From Methylobacterium sp. J-076 (lineage in GTDB: Bacteria > Pseudomonadota > Alphaproteobacteria > Rhizobiales > Beijerinckiaceae), in NCBI RefSeq assembly GCF_022829405.1, contig NZ_JAKSXW010000133.1, positions 186,001-250,000 of the forward strand: DNA of 64,000 nt, written 5' to 3'. Positions 1 to 9,601 of the stretch are shown here, one piece after another. Each line of letters opens with the position of its first letter. Position 1 is the first letter of the stretch. The notes under the pieces are model-generated. The model had not been told where the DNA came from and made no database searches. It worked only from the letters and a program-made list of their open reading frames with translations. The position numbers were made by a program, and so were the translations under genes.

Positions 1-1711
1 CCGGATGGGCATGCAGGAGCTGCGCGAGGAGCTGGAGGATCTGGGCTTCCGCTTCCTCGAACCCGAGATCTACGCGACGATCACCGAGCGCCTGTCCCGG
101 CTCACCGCCAAGTCGGGCCGGATGGTCGAGGACATCGAGCAGGTCCTGTCGGACAAGCTTTCGGCCCGGGGCCTCGAGGCCGAGGTGACGGGGCGGCAGA
201 AGCGGCCCTATTCCATCTGGTCGAAGATGGAGCGCAAGTCGCTCGCCTTCGAACAGCTGTCGGACATCTTCGGCTTCCGGGTGATCGTGAACGCCCTGGA
301 GGATTGCTACGCGGCGCTGGGCGTCGTCCACACCAGCTGGCCGATGGTGCCGGGTCGCTACAAGGACTACATCTCGACCCCCAAGCAGAACGATTACCGC
401 TCCATCCACACGACGGTGATCGGCCCGCAGAGCCAGCGCGTCGAGCTTCAGATCCGCACGCAGGCCATGGACGACATCGCCGAGTACGGCATCGCCGCCC
501 ATGCCCACTACAAGGACGTGAAGGGCCGTGGGACCGAGGGCGGCATCCACCCGACGCTCGCCACGGAGAGCGGCGCCTACCAGTGGCTGCGGCGCACCAT
601 CGAGCTCCTGGCCGAGGGCGACAGCCCCGAGGAGTTCCTGGAGCACACCAAGCTCGAACTCTTCCAGGACCAGGTGTTCTGCTTCACCCCGAAGGGCCGG
701 CTGATCGCCCTGCCCCGGGGCGCGACCCCCATCGACTTCGCCTATGCCGTGCACACCGATGTCGGCAACTCGGCGGTCGGCGCCAAGATCAACGGCCGCA
801 TGGCGCCGCTGCTGCATGAGCTGGCGAACGGCGACGAGGTGGAGATCAGCCGTTCGGACGGCGCCTCGCCCCCCGCCGCCTGGGAATCCCTGGTGGTGAC
901 CGGCAAGGCGCGCTCGGCGATCCGCCGGGCGACCCGCGCGGCCGTGCGGCGGCAATACGCGGGGCTCGGCCGGCAGATCCTGGAACGGGCCTTCGAGCGG
1001 GCGGCCAAGAGCTTCTCCGAGGACAAGTTGCGCGGGGCGCTGCCCCGCCTCGCCCGGTCCACCACGGAGGACGTGTTCGCCGCCGTCGGGCGCGGCGAGA
1101 TGTTCTCCGGCGACGTCGTGCGGGCGGTCTATCCCGACCACCGGGACGAGCGCCGCCCCGCCGCGGGGCAGGCGCCGGTCAACGGCGCGGGCCGCCTCGT
1201 CCGCTCGCCGGACCAGACCATGCGCCTCACCTTCAACGGGGGGGACGAGGCCTCCCTGGACGCGATCCCGATCCGCGGCCTCGCGGGGGATTTGCCGGTC
1301 ACCTTCGCCCCCAACGGCGGGGCCGTGCCGGGGGACCGGATCGTCGGCATCCTCACGCCCGGCGTCGGCGTGACGGTCTACCCGATCCAGTCCGCCGCGC
1401 TCGCCGCCTTCGACAACGAGCCCGAGCGGTGGCTCGACGTCCGCTGGGACACCGAGGCGTCGAGCATGGAGCGGTTCCCCGCCCGCCTGTCGCTGCAATC
1501 GATCAACGAGCCGGGCGTCTTCGCGCAGATCGCCCAGGTGATCGCCGACCACGACGGCAACATCGACAACATCTCGATGAAGCGCCGCACCCAGGACTTC
1601 ACCGACATCACCCTCGACCTGTCGGTCTGGGATCTTCAGCATCTCAACGCCATCGTCGCCGAGTTGCGCAGCAAGAGGCCCGTCAGCAGCGTCCAGCGGG
1701 TGAACGGCTGA
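1..1711 (+). CDS. rsh: Bifunctional (p)ppGpp synthetase/hydrolase, 3' part only
   Basis: C-terminal part of a Rel/SpoT enzyme that makes and degrades the alarmone (p)ppGpp in the stringent response. The frame is open at the left edge, so the N-terminal HD hydrolase domain lies outside the window. Visible in order are the synthetase domain, with the RYKD motif at bases 356-367 (the RXKD form typical of bifunctional enzymes rather than the EXDD of RelA), conserved DYRSIHT and VELQIRT stretches, a TGS domain (bases about 670-850, FCFTPKGRLIALPRGATP), and a C-terminal ACT domain (from about base 1470, INEPGVFAQIAQVIADHDG). It ends with TGA at 1709-1711. Alphaproteobacteria usually carry one such gene, often called rsh or spoT. 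Family assignment is firm; hydrolase activity is inferred. Confidence 0.95.
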   Translation, partial: RMGMQELREELEDLGFRFLEPEIYATITERLSRLTAKSGRMVEDIEQVLSDKLSARGLEAEVTGRQKRPYSIWSKMERKSLAFEQLSDIFGFRVIVNALEDCYAALGVVHTSWPMVPGRYKDYISTPKQNDYRSIHTTVIGPQSQRVELQIRTQAMDDIAEYGIAAHAHYKDVKGRGTEGGIHPTLATESGAYQWLRRTIELLAEGDSPEEFLEHTKLELFQDQVFCFTPKGRLIALPRGATPIDFAYAVHTDVGNSAVGAKINGRMAPLLHELANGDEVEISRSDGASPPAAWESLVVTGKARSAIRRATRAAVRRQYAGLGRQILERAFERAAKSFSEDKLRGALPRLARSTTEDVFAAVGRGEMFSGDVVRAVYPDHRDERRPAAGQAPVNGAGRLVRSPDQTMRLTFNGGDEASLDAIPIRGLAGDLPVTFAPNGGAVPGDRIVGILTPGVGVTVYPIQSAALAAFDNEPERWLDVRWDTEASSMERFPARLSLQSINEPGVFAQIAQVIADHDGNIDNISMKRRTQDFTDITLDLSVWDLQHLNAIVAELRSKRPVSSVQRVNG

Positions 1712-2009
1712 GGTCGGCCCGGCCGATCGACCCCGGTGATACTTGAGGTTGCCAATTGTGCCGGTGCGACCAAGCGATCTTCAACTCGCCTTGACTTCGC
1801 AACGCCCCTCCGCGATCCTGTACAGGTCTCCGACGGCTCGCGATTGCGCGCCTGCCCTCGGCGCCGAAATTTCTGAATCCTTTATTGATCGTCAATAAAG
1901 ACGTTTCTTATTGTTATTGTGAAAGATGTTACCCGATGATCCGCTGACGGCGATGCGCCACGCATAAATCGTTCGATTTTGATATCTCTGGTTTTACGGA
2001 ACATTGTTC
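1712..2009. other. Intergenic gap, locally AT-rich, no gene seen
   Basis: About 300 bases between rsh and the NYN gene. The second half (about 1870-2000) is markedly richer in A/T than its surroundings, with short T- and A-rich words such as TTATTGTTATTG near 1908. It probably holds the promoter of the NYN gene, but I cannot assign a -35/-10 pair with confidence. No open frame in it looks coding. Confidence 0.4.
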
Positions 2010-2645
2010 ATGCAGTCTACGCAGCGCTGCGCCGTCTTCATCGACGGCGCAAACCTTTACGCGACCACGAAGGCCCTCGGCTTCGATATCGACTACAGAA
2101 AACTTTTGAAGGATTTTCAGTCGCGCGAGACACTGATCCGCGCCTTTTATTACACTGCGATGATCGAGGACCAGGAATACTCCTCGATCCGGCCACTGGT
2201 CGATTGGCTGGACTATAACGGCTACCGCGTGGTGACCAAGCCGGCACGGGAATTCACCGATCCCGCCGGCCGCCGCCGGTTCAAGGGCAACATGGACATC
2301 GAACTGGCCATCGACGCCCTGGAGCTCGCCCCGCGCCTCGACCACATGGTGCTGTTCTCCGGCGACGGGGATTTCCGCTCGCTGGTGGAGGCGATGCAGC
2401 GGCGCGGCGTGCGCGTCACGGTGATCTCCACGATCCAGACCCAGCCGGCGATGATCTCCGACGAGCTGCGGCGGCAGGCCGACGAGTTCGTCGACCTGTC
2501 GAGCCTCGCTTCACGGATCGGCCGCGAGCCCGGCGAGCGCTCGGCGCGCCCGGCCGGCGAGACCCCGACGCGCCACCGCGCCGAGAGCCGCCCGAACCTC
2601 GAGAACCGCTACGGCATCCGCCAGCCGGACCAGGACGAGGAGTAG
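2010..2645 (+). CDS. NYN domain (PIN-like) protein, LabA/DUF88 family
   Basis: A 211-residue protein of the NYN family, PIN-like folds that usually bind a metal and often act on RNA. The acidic signature is present: FIDGANL near residue 12, NMDIELAIDAL in the middle, and FSGDGDF followed by a VTVIS strand. The last 40 residues are basic and low in order. ATG at 2010 is chosen over an in-frame TTG at 2004 because it starts right at the conserved domain. It stands alone after an A/T-rich gap and is convergent with the peroxiredoxin gene. Proteins of this family are widespread in alphaproteobacteria and their target here is unknown; nuclease activity is an inference from the acidic residues. Confidence 0.85.
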   Translation: MQSTQRCAVFIDGANLYATTKALGFDIDYRKLLKDFQSRETLIRAFYYTAMIEDQEYSSIRPLVDWLDYNGYRVVTKPAREFTDPAGRRRFKGNMDIELAIDALELAPRLDHMVLFSGDGDFRSLVEAMQRRGVRVTVISTIQTQPAMISDELRRQADEFVDLSSLASRIGREPGERSARPAGETPTRHRAESRPNLENRYGIRQPDQDEE

Positions 2646-2661
2646 GCGGCCCGGCCGGGGG

Positions 2662-3234
2662 TCAGGCCCGGCCGCGCGCTTCCAGCCACGCGACGACCTG
2701 CCGGGCGCTCTCGCCCGGCGGGAAGACCGGATAGAACAGGTGGGTCACCACCCCGTCCTCGATCACCAGGGTCAGGCGCCGCAGCAGGGTCAGGCCGCCG
2801 GCCTCGAAGGTCGGCAGCCGGGCCGCCATCGCCAGGGCGCGGTGGGCGTCGGAGAGCAGCGGGAACGGCAGGTGCAGGCGCTCCGCGGCCTCCTTCTGGT
2901 ACTCGCCCGTCTGCGTCGAGAGACCGAAGACGTGATCGACCCCGAGGGCCTTCAGCGCGCTGAAATGGTCGCGGAAGTCGCAGGATTGCGGGGTGCAGCC
3001 CCGGGCGCCGGGGATGGCGTCCCAATCCGCCGTGAGGGCCGCCTTGCCCGGCTCGCCCGTGCGCGGATAGGCGTAGACCACCGTGCGGCCCGTCAGGCGG
3101 GCGAGGGACACGGTCCTCCCGTCCGTCGCTCGCAGGGCCACGTCGGGCAGGCGGGCGCCGCGCAGGTGGTCGGCCGCGCCGTCATCCTCGGGGACCGGGA
3201 GGTCCTCCGGCAGGCTCAGCAGGTTGGTGGTCAC
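2662..3234 (-). CDS. Peroxiredoxin (AhpC/TSA-BCP type)
   Basis: A 190-residue thioredoxin-fold peroxidase that should reduce hydroperoxides using a Cys pair and an external thiol donor. The motif IPGARGCTPQSCDFRDH carries Cys80 and Cys85, preceded by the family-typical YPRTGEPG. The start is a GTG at 3234, preceded by a strong GGGAGGGAG ribosome-binding site; the open frame runs further upstream but has no peroxiredoxin similarity there and overlaps smpB. It lies just downstream of smpB on the same strand (47 bp) and converges with the NYN gene. Which Cys is peroxidatic cannot be proved by eye. Confidence 0.88.
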   Translation of the reverse strand: MTTNLLSLPEDLPVPEDDGAADHLRGARLPDVALRATDGRTVSLARLTGRTVVYAYPRTGEPGKAALTADWDAIPGARGCTPQSCDFRDHFSALKALGVDHVFGLSTQTGEYQKEAAERLHLPFPLLSDAHRALAMAARLPTFEAGGLTLLRRLTLVIEDGVVTHLFYPVFPPGESARQVVAWLEARGRA

Positions 3235-3253
3235 GGTGTGCTCCCTCCCGGCG

Positions 3254-3273
3254 AAGGGGGCGGAACGCCCCTT
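3254..3273 (-). terminator. Hairpin after smpB, possible weak terminator
   Basis: On the minus strand AAGGGGCG and CGCCCCCTT form a short stem with one bulge, just after the smpB stop at 3282 and before the peroxiredoxin start. There is no T-run after it, so it could be an RNA stability element or a chance stem. Confidence 0.25.
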
Positions 3274-3281
3274 CCAGTCGC

Positions 3282-3755
3282 TTATCCCCTGTCGCGGAGC
3301 AGGCGTGCCCGGTCGCGCTGCCAGTCGCGCTCCTTGGCGGCCTCGCGCTTGTCGTGGGCCTGCTTGCCCCGGCCGAGGCCGAGTTCCACCTTCGCCCGGC
3401 CCTTGTCGTTGAAGTAGATCTTCAGAGGCACCACCGTGTAGCCCTGGCGCTGGGTGGCGCCGATCAGCTTGTCGATCTGGCGGCGGTGCAGCAGCAGGCG
3501 GCGGGGCCGCTTCGTGTCGTGGTTGAAGCGGTTCGCCTCGAGATATTCCGGGATGTAGGCGTTGAACAGCATCAGGTCGCTGCCGGAGGGCCCGGCATAG
3601 GCCTCCCCGATCGTCGCCTTGCCGCCGCGCAGGGACTTCACCTCGGTGCCGGTGAGCGAGATGCCGGCCTCGAGGGTGTCTTCGATCGAGTAGTGGAAGC
3701 GCGCGGCCCGGTTGTCGGCCACCACGCGCCGTCCGGGCTCCGTCTTCGGCGCCAT
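3282..3755 (-). CDS. smpB: SsrA-binding protein SmpB
   Basis: A 157-residue protein, the partner of tmRNA that helps load it on stalled ribosomes for trans-translation. Typical features are [14 protein letters not shown] at the N-terminus, [15 protein letters not shown], the [10 protein letters not shown] loop, [11 protein letters not shown], and a basic C-terminal tail with [19 protein letters not shown], the part that enters the decoding site. Length matches the family. It sits 27 bp after dapA on the same strand; the dapA-smpB pairing is common in alphaproteobacteria. No tmRNA gene was recognised in the window. Confidence 0.97.
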   Translation of the reverse strand: MAPKTEPGRRVVADNRAARFHYSIEDTLEAGISLTGTEVKSLRGGKATIGEAYAGPSGSDLMLFNAYIPEYLEANRFNHDTKRPRRLLLHRRQIDKLIGATQRQGYTVVPLKIYFNDKGRAKVELGLGRGKQAHDKREAAKERDWQRDRARLLRDRG

Positions 3756-3782
3756 GTCGGTGCGGTCTCTCTTTCTGTCGCG

Positions 3783-4679
3783 TCAGCCTTCGAGCAGGCC
3801 GGCATGGCGCAGGGCGCCGTCCACGATTCGCCGCGTCTCGTCGGAGATCCCGACGAGGGGCAGGCGCAACTCTTCGCCCATATGGCCGAGGCGCGACAGG
3901 GCGTACTTCACCGGGCCGGGATTGGCCTCGGCGAACAGGCCGACCTGGAGCGGGAACAGGCGGTCCTGGATCGTCAGCGCCTTGGCGTAGTCGCCCGCCA
4001 GGGAGGCCTCCTGCAGGTCGGCGCACAGCCGCGGGGCGACGTTGGCCACCACCGAGATGCAGCCACGGCCGCCCTGCGCGTTGAAGCCGATGGCGGTCGC
4101 ATCTTCGCCCGAAAGCTGGACGAAGCTCTCGCCCATGGCCAGTCGCTGCTGACTGACACGGTCGATCTTCGCGGTCGCGTCCTTCACGCCGACGATGTTC
4201 TTCAGCTCGAAGAGCCGGGCCATCGTCTCGACGCTCATGTCGACGACGGATCGGGGCGGGATGTTGTAGATGATGATCGGAATGCCGACGGCATCGTTGA
4301 CGGCCTTGAAGTGGGCGTAGAGCCCCCCCTGCGTCGGCTTGTTGTAATAGGGCGTCACGACGAGCACCGCGTCGGCGCCGGCCCGCTCGGCGTGCTGCGC
4401 CCGCTCGACGGCCTCGGCCGTGGAGTTCGAGCCCGCCCCCGCCACGACCGGCACCCGGCCGCCCGCCTCGTCGATGCAGGCCTCGACCACCCGGTCGTGC
4501 TCCGCATGGGTGAGGGTCGGGCTCTCGCCGGTGGTGCCGGTGGGCACGAGGCCGTGGCTGCCCTGCTCGATCTGCCAGCGCACGAACTTTCGGAAGGCCT
4601 GCTCGTCGAAAGCGCCATCCCGGAAGGGGGTCACCAGCGCGGTCATCGAGCCCCGCAGGCGGGCGGTCGTCTCGGTCAT
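3783..4679 (-). CDS. dapA: 4-hydroxy-tetrahydrodipicolinate synthase
   Basis: A 298-residue aldolase-type enzyme that condenses pyruvate with aspartate semialdehyde, the first committed step of lysine and diaminopimelate synthesis. Seen are [23 protein letters not shown], the general acid Tyr138 in IIYNIPPRS and the Schiff-base lysine Lys166 in [11 protein letters not shown]. The ATG at 4679 is chosen because the family starts a few residues before the [12 protein letters not shown] strand; the frame extends 14 codons further without conservation. It is divergent from the lytic transglycosylase gene (187-bp gap) and is followed by smpB. Confidence 0.97.
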   Translation of the reverse strand: MTETTARLRGSMTALVTPFRDGAFDEQAFRKFVRWQIEQGSHGLVPTGTTGESPTLTHAEHDRVVEACIDEAGGRVPVVAGAGSNSTAEAVERAQHAERAGADAVLVVTPYYNKPTQGGLYAHFKAVNDAVGIPIIIYNIPPRSVVDMSVETMARLFELKNIVGVKDATAKIDRVSQQRLAMGESFVQLSGEDATAIGFNAQGGRGCISVVANVAPRLCADLQEASLAGDYAKALTIQDRLFPLQVGLFAEANPGPVKYALSRLGHMGEELRLPLVGISDETRRIVDGALRHAGLLEG

Positions 4680-4866
4680 TTCAGGCGTCCCAGGGGAGTC
4701 GTGCGGTCGCGTCGCCGCCATTCACCCGCGCTGTCTCGGCGCGAGCGCGCAGACATAGGGGTTCGTGCGGCCTCGCGCAAACGGATCACGGACACGGTTA
4801 ACGCGCTCTTCACCAGTCCCCGCCCAAGCTGTGTCCTTCACGCACCCGTTGCGGAGAGGTGAGGTC

Positions 4867-7098
4867 GTGATCCGAGCCATCGCCTGGAAGCGCCCGCATC
4901 TCACGCTCATCGCCCTGGCGGCGGGGGCCGGGGCGGCCCTCGCGGGTCCGGCCGGGCCGGACGCCGCCCCGCCCGCCCCCGTGCCGGCGCAGGACTCCGC
5001 GGAGCCCGGCGGCGAGGCCCTGAGGGCCGATGCCGTCCGGGCCGACGACTCGGATCACAAGCCCGCCGCCGCCTCGGCCTACGCCTCCGCCGACCCCGAC
5101 GCGGCGATCGCCTTCCCGATGCCCGAGGCCGCGGTGGCGCCCGCCGCCCCCGTGCCGGAGGTGCCCGACCTCGCCCGGCCCAAGGCCTCCGGCGACACCG
5201 ACCTCACCCTGCTGCGCGGGGCCATCGACCTCTACCGCAAGGGCAAGGTCGCCGACGCCGACCGGATGGCCGAGACCTTCACCGACCCCGCCGCCCGCGC
5301 CCTGCTGCAATGGGTGGCGATCCGCGCCGGAGCCGGCATCGGTTTCGAGCGCACCGTGGCCTTCACCCGCGCCAACCCGGACTGGCCGGGCGGCCCGCTC
5401 CTGCGCCGCCGGGCGGAGGAGACGCTGCTGAGCGAGCGCAAGGCGCCCGCCACCGTGCGGAGCTTCTTCGCCACCGCCAAGCCGGCGAGCGCGCCGGGCA
5501 AGTTCGCCCTGGCGCTGGCCCTGCGCGCGGACGGGCTGGAGGCCGACGCCGCCGACTTCGTCCGGGACCTGTGGCGGACGGAGAGCTTCGGCCGCAGCCT
5601 CGAGGCGAAGGTGCAGGACGCCTTCCCCGGCGTGCTCACCCGCCCCGACCATCGCTACCGGATGGAGCGGGCGCTCCTCAAGGAGGACTGGGACACCGCC
5701 GGCCGGGCCGCGGGCTATGCCGGCGGCGCCTATGCGAGCCTCGTCCGCGCCCGCCGGGCGGTGGAGGACAAGAGCGCCGGCGCCGCCGCGGCCCTGGCCG
5801 CGGTGCCGCCCTCGCTCCGCAACGATTCGTCCTACATCTTCTCGCGGGCGCAGTTCCATCGCCGGGCCGACAGGGCGGTGGAGGCGGCCGCCGTCCTCGC
5901 CACCGCGCCGACTAACCCGGACGTGCTGGTCGATGGCGACGAGTGGTGGGTGGAGCGCCGGATCGTCGCCCGCAAGCTCCTCGATGCCGGCGATGCCAAG
6001 ACCGCCTACGCGGTGGTGAGCGGCCATTCCGCCCGCACGCCCGAGAAGCGGATCGAGGCCGAGTTCCACGCGGGCTGGATCGCGCTCCGCTTCCTCTCGG
6101 ACCCCGAGAAGGCCGCCGGCCACTTCGCGCAGGTGGCGGCGCTCGCCGAGGGGCCGAACTCGCTCTCCCGCGGCGCCTACTGGCAGGGCCGGGCCGCCGA
6201 GGCGCTGGGGCGGACGGACGAGGCGCGGCGCTACTACGAGAAGGCGGCCGCCCAGCCCATCGCCTATTACGGGCAGGTCGCCCGCGCCAAGCTCGGGCAG
6301 ACCAGCCTCCCCCTGCGCGCCGTGCCCGCCCTCGAAGGCGCCGGGCGGCAGGCCTTCGACGACCGGCTCTCCGTGCGGGCCCTGCGCCTGCTGGAGCAGG
6401 CGGGCCTGACGGACCTCGCGCTGCCCCTCTACATCGATTCGGCCCGCGCCCTGACCGATGCCCGGGAGATGCAGGCCCTGGGCGACGTCGCCACGGAGAC
6501 CCGGGACGCCCGCGCCCTCGTGGCGGTGGGCAAGCTCGCCCTGCACCGGGGCCTGCCGCTGGACGCCCACGCCTTCCCGACCATCGGCATCCCCGCCTAC
6601 GAGACCTTCACCGCCGTGCCGCAGGTGGAGCGGGCGATGGTCTACGCCATCGCCCGGCAGGAGAGCCAGTTCGACGCCCGGGCGCGCTCCGGCGTCGGCG
6701 CCCGCGGATTGATGCAGATGATGCCGGCCACCGCCCTGCGCACCGCCAAGCGCGTCTCCACCGCCTTCGACCCGGACCGGCTGACGAGCGACCCGGCCTT
6801 CTGCGCCAAGCTCGGCCAAGCCCATCTCGGCGAGCTGATGGAGGATTGGCGCGGCTCCTACGTGCTGGCCTTCGCCTCGTACAACGCCGGCGGCGGCAAC
6901 GTGAAGAAGTGGATCGACGCCTACGGCGATCCGCGCAAGGGCGAGGTGGACGTGCTCGACTGGGTGGAGCGGATCCCGTTCACCGAGACGCGCAACTACG
7001 TCCAGCGGGTCATGGAGAACCTTCAGGTCTACCGCACCCGCCTCGACAGCCGCAGCGCGCTGCTGATCGAGGGGGATCTCCACCGGGGGGCGAAGTAG
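4867..7098 (+). CDS. Soluble lytic murein transglycosylase (Slt70-like)
   Basis: A 743-residue secreted protein that cleaves the glycan strands of peptidoglycan to give 1,6-anhydromuropeptides. The N-terminus has a positively charged start and a hydrophobic Ala-rich signal segment up to about residue 25, then an Ala/Pro-rich linker. Residues about 100-560 are helical repeats like the superhelical U/L domains of Slt70. The SLT catalytic domain begins near 590: AIARQESQFD with catalytic Glu599, GARGLMQMMPATA, and SYNAGGGNVKKW. The GTG at 4867 follows GGAGAGGTGAGG and starts right at the signal peptide; an earlier in-frame start at 4765 would bury it. Confidence 0.93.
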   Translation: MIRAIAWKRPHLTLIALAAGAGAALAGPAGPDAAPPAPVPAQDSAEPGGEALRADAVRADDSDHKPAAASAYASADPDAAIAFPMPEAAVAPAAPVPEVPDLARPKASGDTDLTLLRGAIDLYRKGKVADADRMAETFTDPAARALLQWVAIRAGAGIGFERTVAFTRANPDWPGGPLLRRRAEETLLSERKAPATVRSFFATAKPASAPGKFALALALRADGLEADAADFVRDLWRTESFGRSLEAKVQDAFPGVLTRPDHRYRMERALLKEDWDTAGRAAGYAGGAYASLVRARRAVEDKSAGAAAALAAVPPSLRNDSSYIFSRAQFHRRADRAVEAAAVLATAPTNPDVLVDGDEWWVERRIVARKLLDAGDAKTAYAVVSGHSARTPEKRIEAEFHAGWIALRFLSDPEKAAGHFAQVAALAEGPNSLSRGAYWQGRAAEALGRTDEARRYYEKAAAQPIAYYGQVARAKLGQTSLPLRAVPALEGAGRQAFDDRLSVRALRLLEQAGLTDLALPLYIDSARALTDAREMQALGDVATETRDARALVAVGKLALHRGLPLDAHAFPTIGIPAYETFTAVPQVERAMVYAIARQESQFDARARSGVGARGLMQMMPATALRTAKRVSTAFDPDRLTSDPAFCAKLGQAHLGELMEDWRGSYVLAFASYNAGGGNVKKWIDAYGDPRKGEVDVLDWVERIPFTETRNYVQRVMENLQVYRTRLDSRSALLIEGDLHRGAK

Positions 7099-7162
7099 GG
7101 CGGTCCGCGCCGCCCTTCTCCCACCCGTCGTGGCGCGCAGCGAAGCCAGGACGGCGGAGGCG

Positions 7163-7843
7163 TCAGCCCTCCCGCCCCTCCTTGCTCAGCAGGAACACCC
7201 CCTGCGCGCCGAACATGTTCCACACCCACCACGGCAGGGCGAAACGCATGGCCCGGCCGCGGGAATCGAGGGCCGCCGCGGTCTCGATCTTCGCGCCGAG
7301 GATCCGGCACAGGCCGACGAAGTCCCGGATCGTGCAATGGTGGATGTTGGCGGTCTCGTACCACGCGTCCGGCATCAGGTCCGTCACCGGCATCCGCCCG
7401 CGGAGGGCGAGTTCGGTCCGCACGCGCCAGTGCCCGAAATTCGGGAACGAGATGATGACGTGCCGCCCGATGCGCAGGAGATGCTCCAGCACCTCCCGCG
7501 GCTGGCGCGTCGCCTGGATGGTCTGCGACATCAACACCACGTCGAAGGCGCCGTCGGGATAGTTCTCGAGGTCGGTGTCGGCGTCGCCCTGGATCACCGG
7601 CAGGCCCCGGGCGAGGCAGGCGTTCACCCCCTCGCGGGACAGCTCGATCCCGCGCCCGTCGACGCCCCGCCGGTCCCGCAGGAGGGCGAGCAGGGCGCCG
7701 TCGCCGCAGCCGATGTCGAGGACCCGGGCGCCGGCCGGCACGAGGTCGAGCATCAGGAGATGGTCGACGCGGGCGCCGGTATTCTCCCGCGGCGCCGCCT
7801 CGGCCGCCTCCCAGGGATGGGTGTGGTTCTGCCGGGCGCTCAC
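7163..7843 (-). CDS. metW: Methionine biosynthesis protein MetW
   Basis: A 226-residue methyltransferase-fold protein with the SAM-binding motif [12 protein letters not shown] near residues 40-52. MetW is paired with MetX in many proteobacteria and is needed for full homoserine acetyltransferase function. The family signature [10 protein letters not shown] and the [11 protein letters not shown] segment are present. The start is a GTG at 7843 that overlaps the metX stop in a GTGA, so the two are translationally coupled. The longer open frame upstream is a shadow of metX. Assignment is firm. Confidence 0.95.
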   Translation of the reverse strand: MSARQNHTHPWEAAEAAPRENTGARVDHLLMLDLVPAGARVLDIGCGDGALLALLRDRRGVDGRGIELSREGVNACLARGLPVIQGDADTDLENYPDGAFDVVLMSQTIQATRQPREVLEHLLRIGRHVIISFPNFGHWRVRTELALRGRMPVTDLMPDAWYETANIHHCTIRDFVGLCRILGAKIETAAALDSRGRAMRFALPWWVWNMFGAQGVFLLSKEGREG

Positions 7844-9045
7844 AGGCCGCGGGCCCGGGCGGCGGCGTCGATGAAGCCCCGGGCGGCGGCGAACATCGCC
7901 GGCTCGTCCAGCAGGAAGGCGTCGTGGCCCTTGTCGGTCTCCACCTCCACGAAGGCGACCGGCGCGGCGGCGGCGTTCAGGGCGTGGACGATGACCCGCG
8001 AATCCGCGGTGGGGAACAGCCAGTCGGAGGTGAAGGAGATCACGCAGAACCGGGTCTTCGTGCCGCGGAAGGCATTGGCGAGGGCGCCGCCATGGTCCTC
8101 TGCGAGGTCGAAATAGTCCATGGCGCGGGTCAGGTAGAGGTAGGCGTTGGCGTCGAACCGCTCCACGAAGCTCAGGCCCTGGTGGCGCAGGTAGCTCTCG
8201 ATCTGGAAGTCGGCGTTGAACGAGAAGGTCGGCGCCGAGCCGCCCTGGAAGCGGCGGCCGAACTTCCGGTGGAGCGCCGGCTCCGACAGGTAGGTGATGT
8301 GCGCGCCCATGCGCGCCACGCCGAGGCCCTTGGCGGGCCGCGTGCCCTCCTCGAGGTAGCGCCCGTCCGCCCAGGCGGGATCGGCCATGATCGCCTGACG
8401 GCCGACCTCGTGGAAGGCGATGTTCTGAGCCGAGTGCCGGGCCCCGGTCGCGATCGGCATCGCGGCGAAGACGCGCTCGGGGTAGAGCGCCGCCCATTGC
8501 AGCACCTGCATCCCCCCCATCGAGCCGCCGATGCACAGGAACAGGCTGTCGATCCCGAGATGGTCGAGCAGCATCGCCTGCGCCCGCACCATGTCGCGGA
8601 TCGTCACCATGGGAAAGTCGAGGCCGTAGGGCCGGTCGGTCGCGGGGTCGATCGAGGCCGGGCCCGTCGTGCCCATGCAGGAGCCGACGACGTTCGAGCA
8701 GACGACGAAGTACCGGTCCGTATCCACAGGCTTGCCGGGGCCGACGAGGGTTTCCCACCAGCCGGACTTACCGGTGAGCGGGTGGGTGTGGGCGAAGTGC
8801 TGGTCGCCCGTCAGCGCATGGCAGATCAGCACCGCGTTGGAGCGGTCGGCATTCAGGGTGCCGGCGGTCTGGTAGGCGATCTGGAACGGCGCGAGGCGCA
8901 CGCCCGCATCCGTCAGGAGCGGCCTGTCGGGCCCGAAGCGCGCCACGGGGCTCTTCGGATCGAGGGACTGGGACGGCTCCACGGCGCGCGGGGCGGTCCG
9001 TTCGGGGTCGTCCTGCCGGGGGGCCGTGTCCAGTCGGGTATCCAT
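7840..9045 (-). CDS. metX: Homoserine O-acetyltransferase
   Basis: A 401-residue alpha/beta hydrolase-fold enzyme that activates homoserine with an acyl-CoA for methionine synthesis. Seen are [14 protein letters not shown], the [10 protein letters not shown] substrate loop, the nucleophile elbow [10 protein letters not shown] with Ser175, and a C-terminal [11 protein letters not shown] carrying the catalytic His. ATG at 9045 is preferred over one 22 codons upstream, since the intervening residues are not typical. The true acyl donor (acetyl versus succinyl) cannot be told by eye. First gene of a metX-metW operon, with about 45 poorly conserved residues before the core. Confidence 0.95.
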   Translation of the reverse strand: MDTRLDTAPRQDDPERTAPRAVEPSQSLDPKSPVARFGPDRPLLTDAGVRLAPFQIAYQTAGTLNADRSNAVLICHALTGDQHFAHTHPLTGKSGWWETLVGPGKPVDTDRYFVVCSNVVGSCMGTTGPASIDPATDRPYGLDFPMVTIRDMVRAQAMLLDHLGIDSLFLCIGGSMGGMQVLQWAALYPERVFAAMPIATGARHSAQNIAFHEVGRQAIMADPAWADGRYLEEGTRPAKGLGVARMGAHITYLSEPALHRKFGRRFQGGSAPTFSFNADFQIESYLRHQGLSFVERFDANAYLYLTRAMDYFDLAEDHGGALANAFRGTKTRFCVISFTSDWLFPTADSRVIVHALNAAAAPVAFVEVETDKGHDAFLLDEPAMFAAARGFIDAAARARGL

Positions 9046-9165
9046 CGCGGGTCTTCGGCGGTGCACCGCATGGTCCGGCGGTGCCGCGGGCAGCGTACCA
9101 CCGTGCGGCACCGGCCGGAGGTAATGGCCCGCCCCGGCAGCGTCAACGCGGATCGTCCCGTCCGG

Positions 9166-9333
9166 TCAGCGGATCGCGGCCGCACAGGCCATGAAGACGA
9201 GCCCCGCCCCCGCCACCGTGATGCAGCCGTTCGAGAACGAACCGGTATCCGTCCGCCGCAGGCGTAAGTCGGCGGCGACGGATACCAGAATTCCAACCAC
9301 GAAAAGGCTGCTTGGAAGCACACCATTCAGCAT
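9166..9333 (-). CDS. Small two-helix membrane protein, hypothetical
   Basis: A 55-codon frame from ATG at 9333 to TGA at 9166-9168, in the gap between metX and hisC. It reads as two hydrophobic segments: residues about 5-20 (VLPSSLFVVGILVSVAA) and 38-54 (ITVAGAGLVFMACAAA), joined by a short loop with charged residues (DLRLRRTDT). This looks like a helical hairpin in the inner membrane. The start has only a weak purine stretch (CGGGAT) upstream. A longer minus frame overlaps it but is Arg-rich and implausible. No family was recognised; coding status is moderate. Confidence 0.45.
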   Translation of the reverse strand: MLNGVLPSSLFVVGILVSVAADLRLRRTDTGSFSNGCITVAGAGLVFMACAAAIR

Positions 9334-9601
9334 CGTGCACGAATCCCGACAGGTCGGCCGCCATAGGGAGCGGCCATGCAGAGGGCATTACAGAGACTAA
9401 ACCGGCCGGATAGTGGACGGTGCCCCGCGACATTTGTTCCGGGCCAACCTTTGCCTGTCAGGCACCGCGCCGACGCCGCGGCGTTTCGCGACGGGACCGA
9501 AGGGCAACCCTGTTGGGACAACCGGCGCAGCTTCACCGTCGGGCGAAATGCTGTACAGGGACCGCATCGTCGCATCCGAACCGCCGATCGGCACGCGCCC
9601 C

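Noticed and set aside
9143..9433. 96-codon minus-strand frame in the metX-hisC gap
   Set aside because: Arg- and Gly-rich with no clear secondary structure; the 55-codon frame inside it in another phase is the better candidate.
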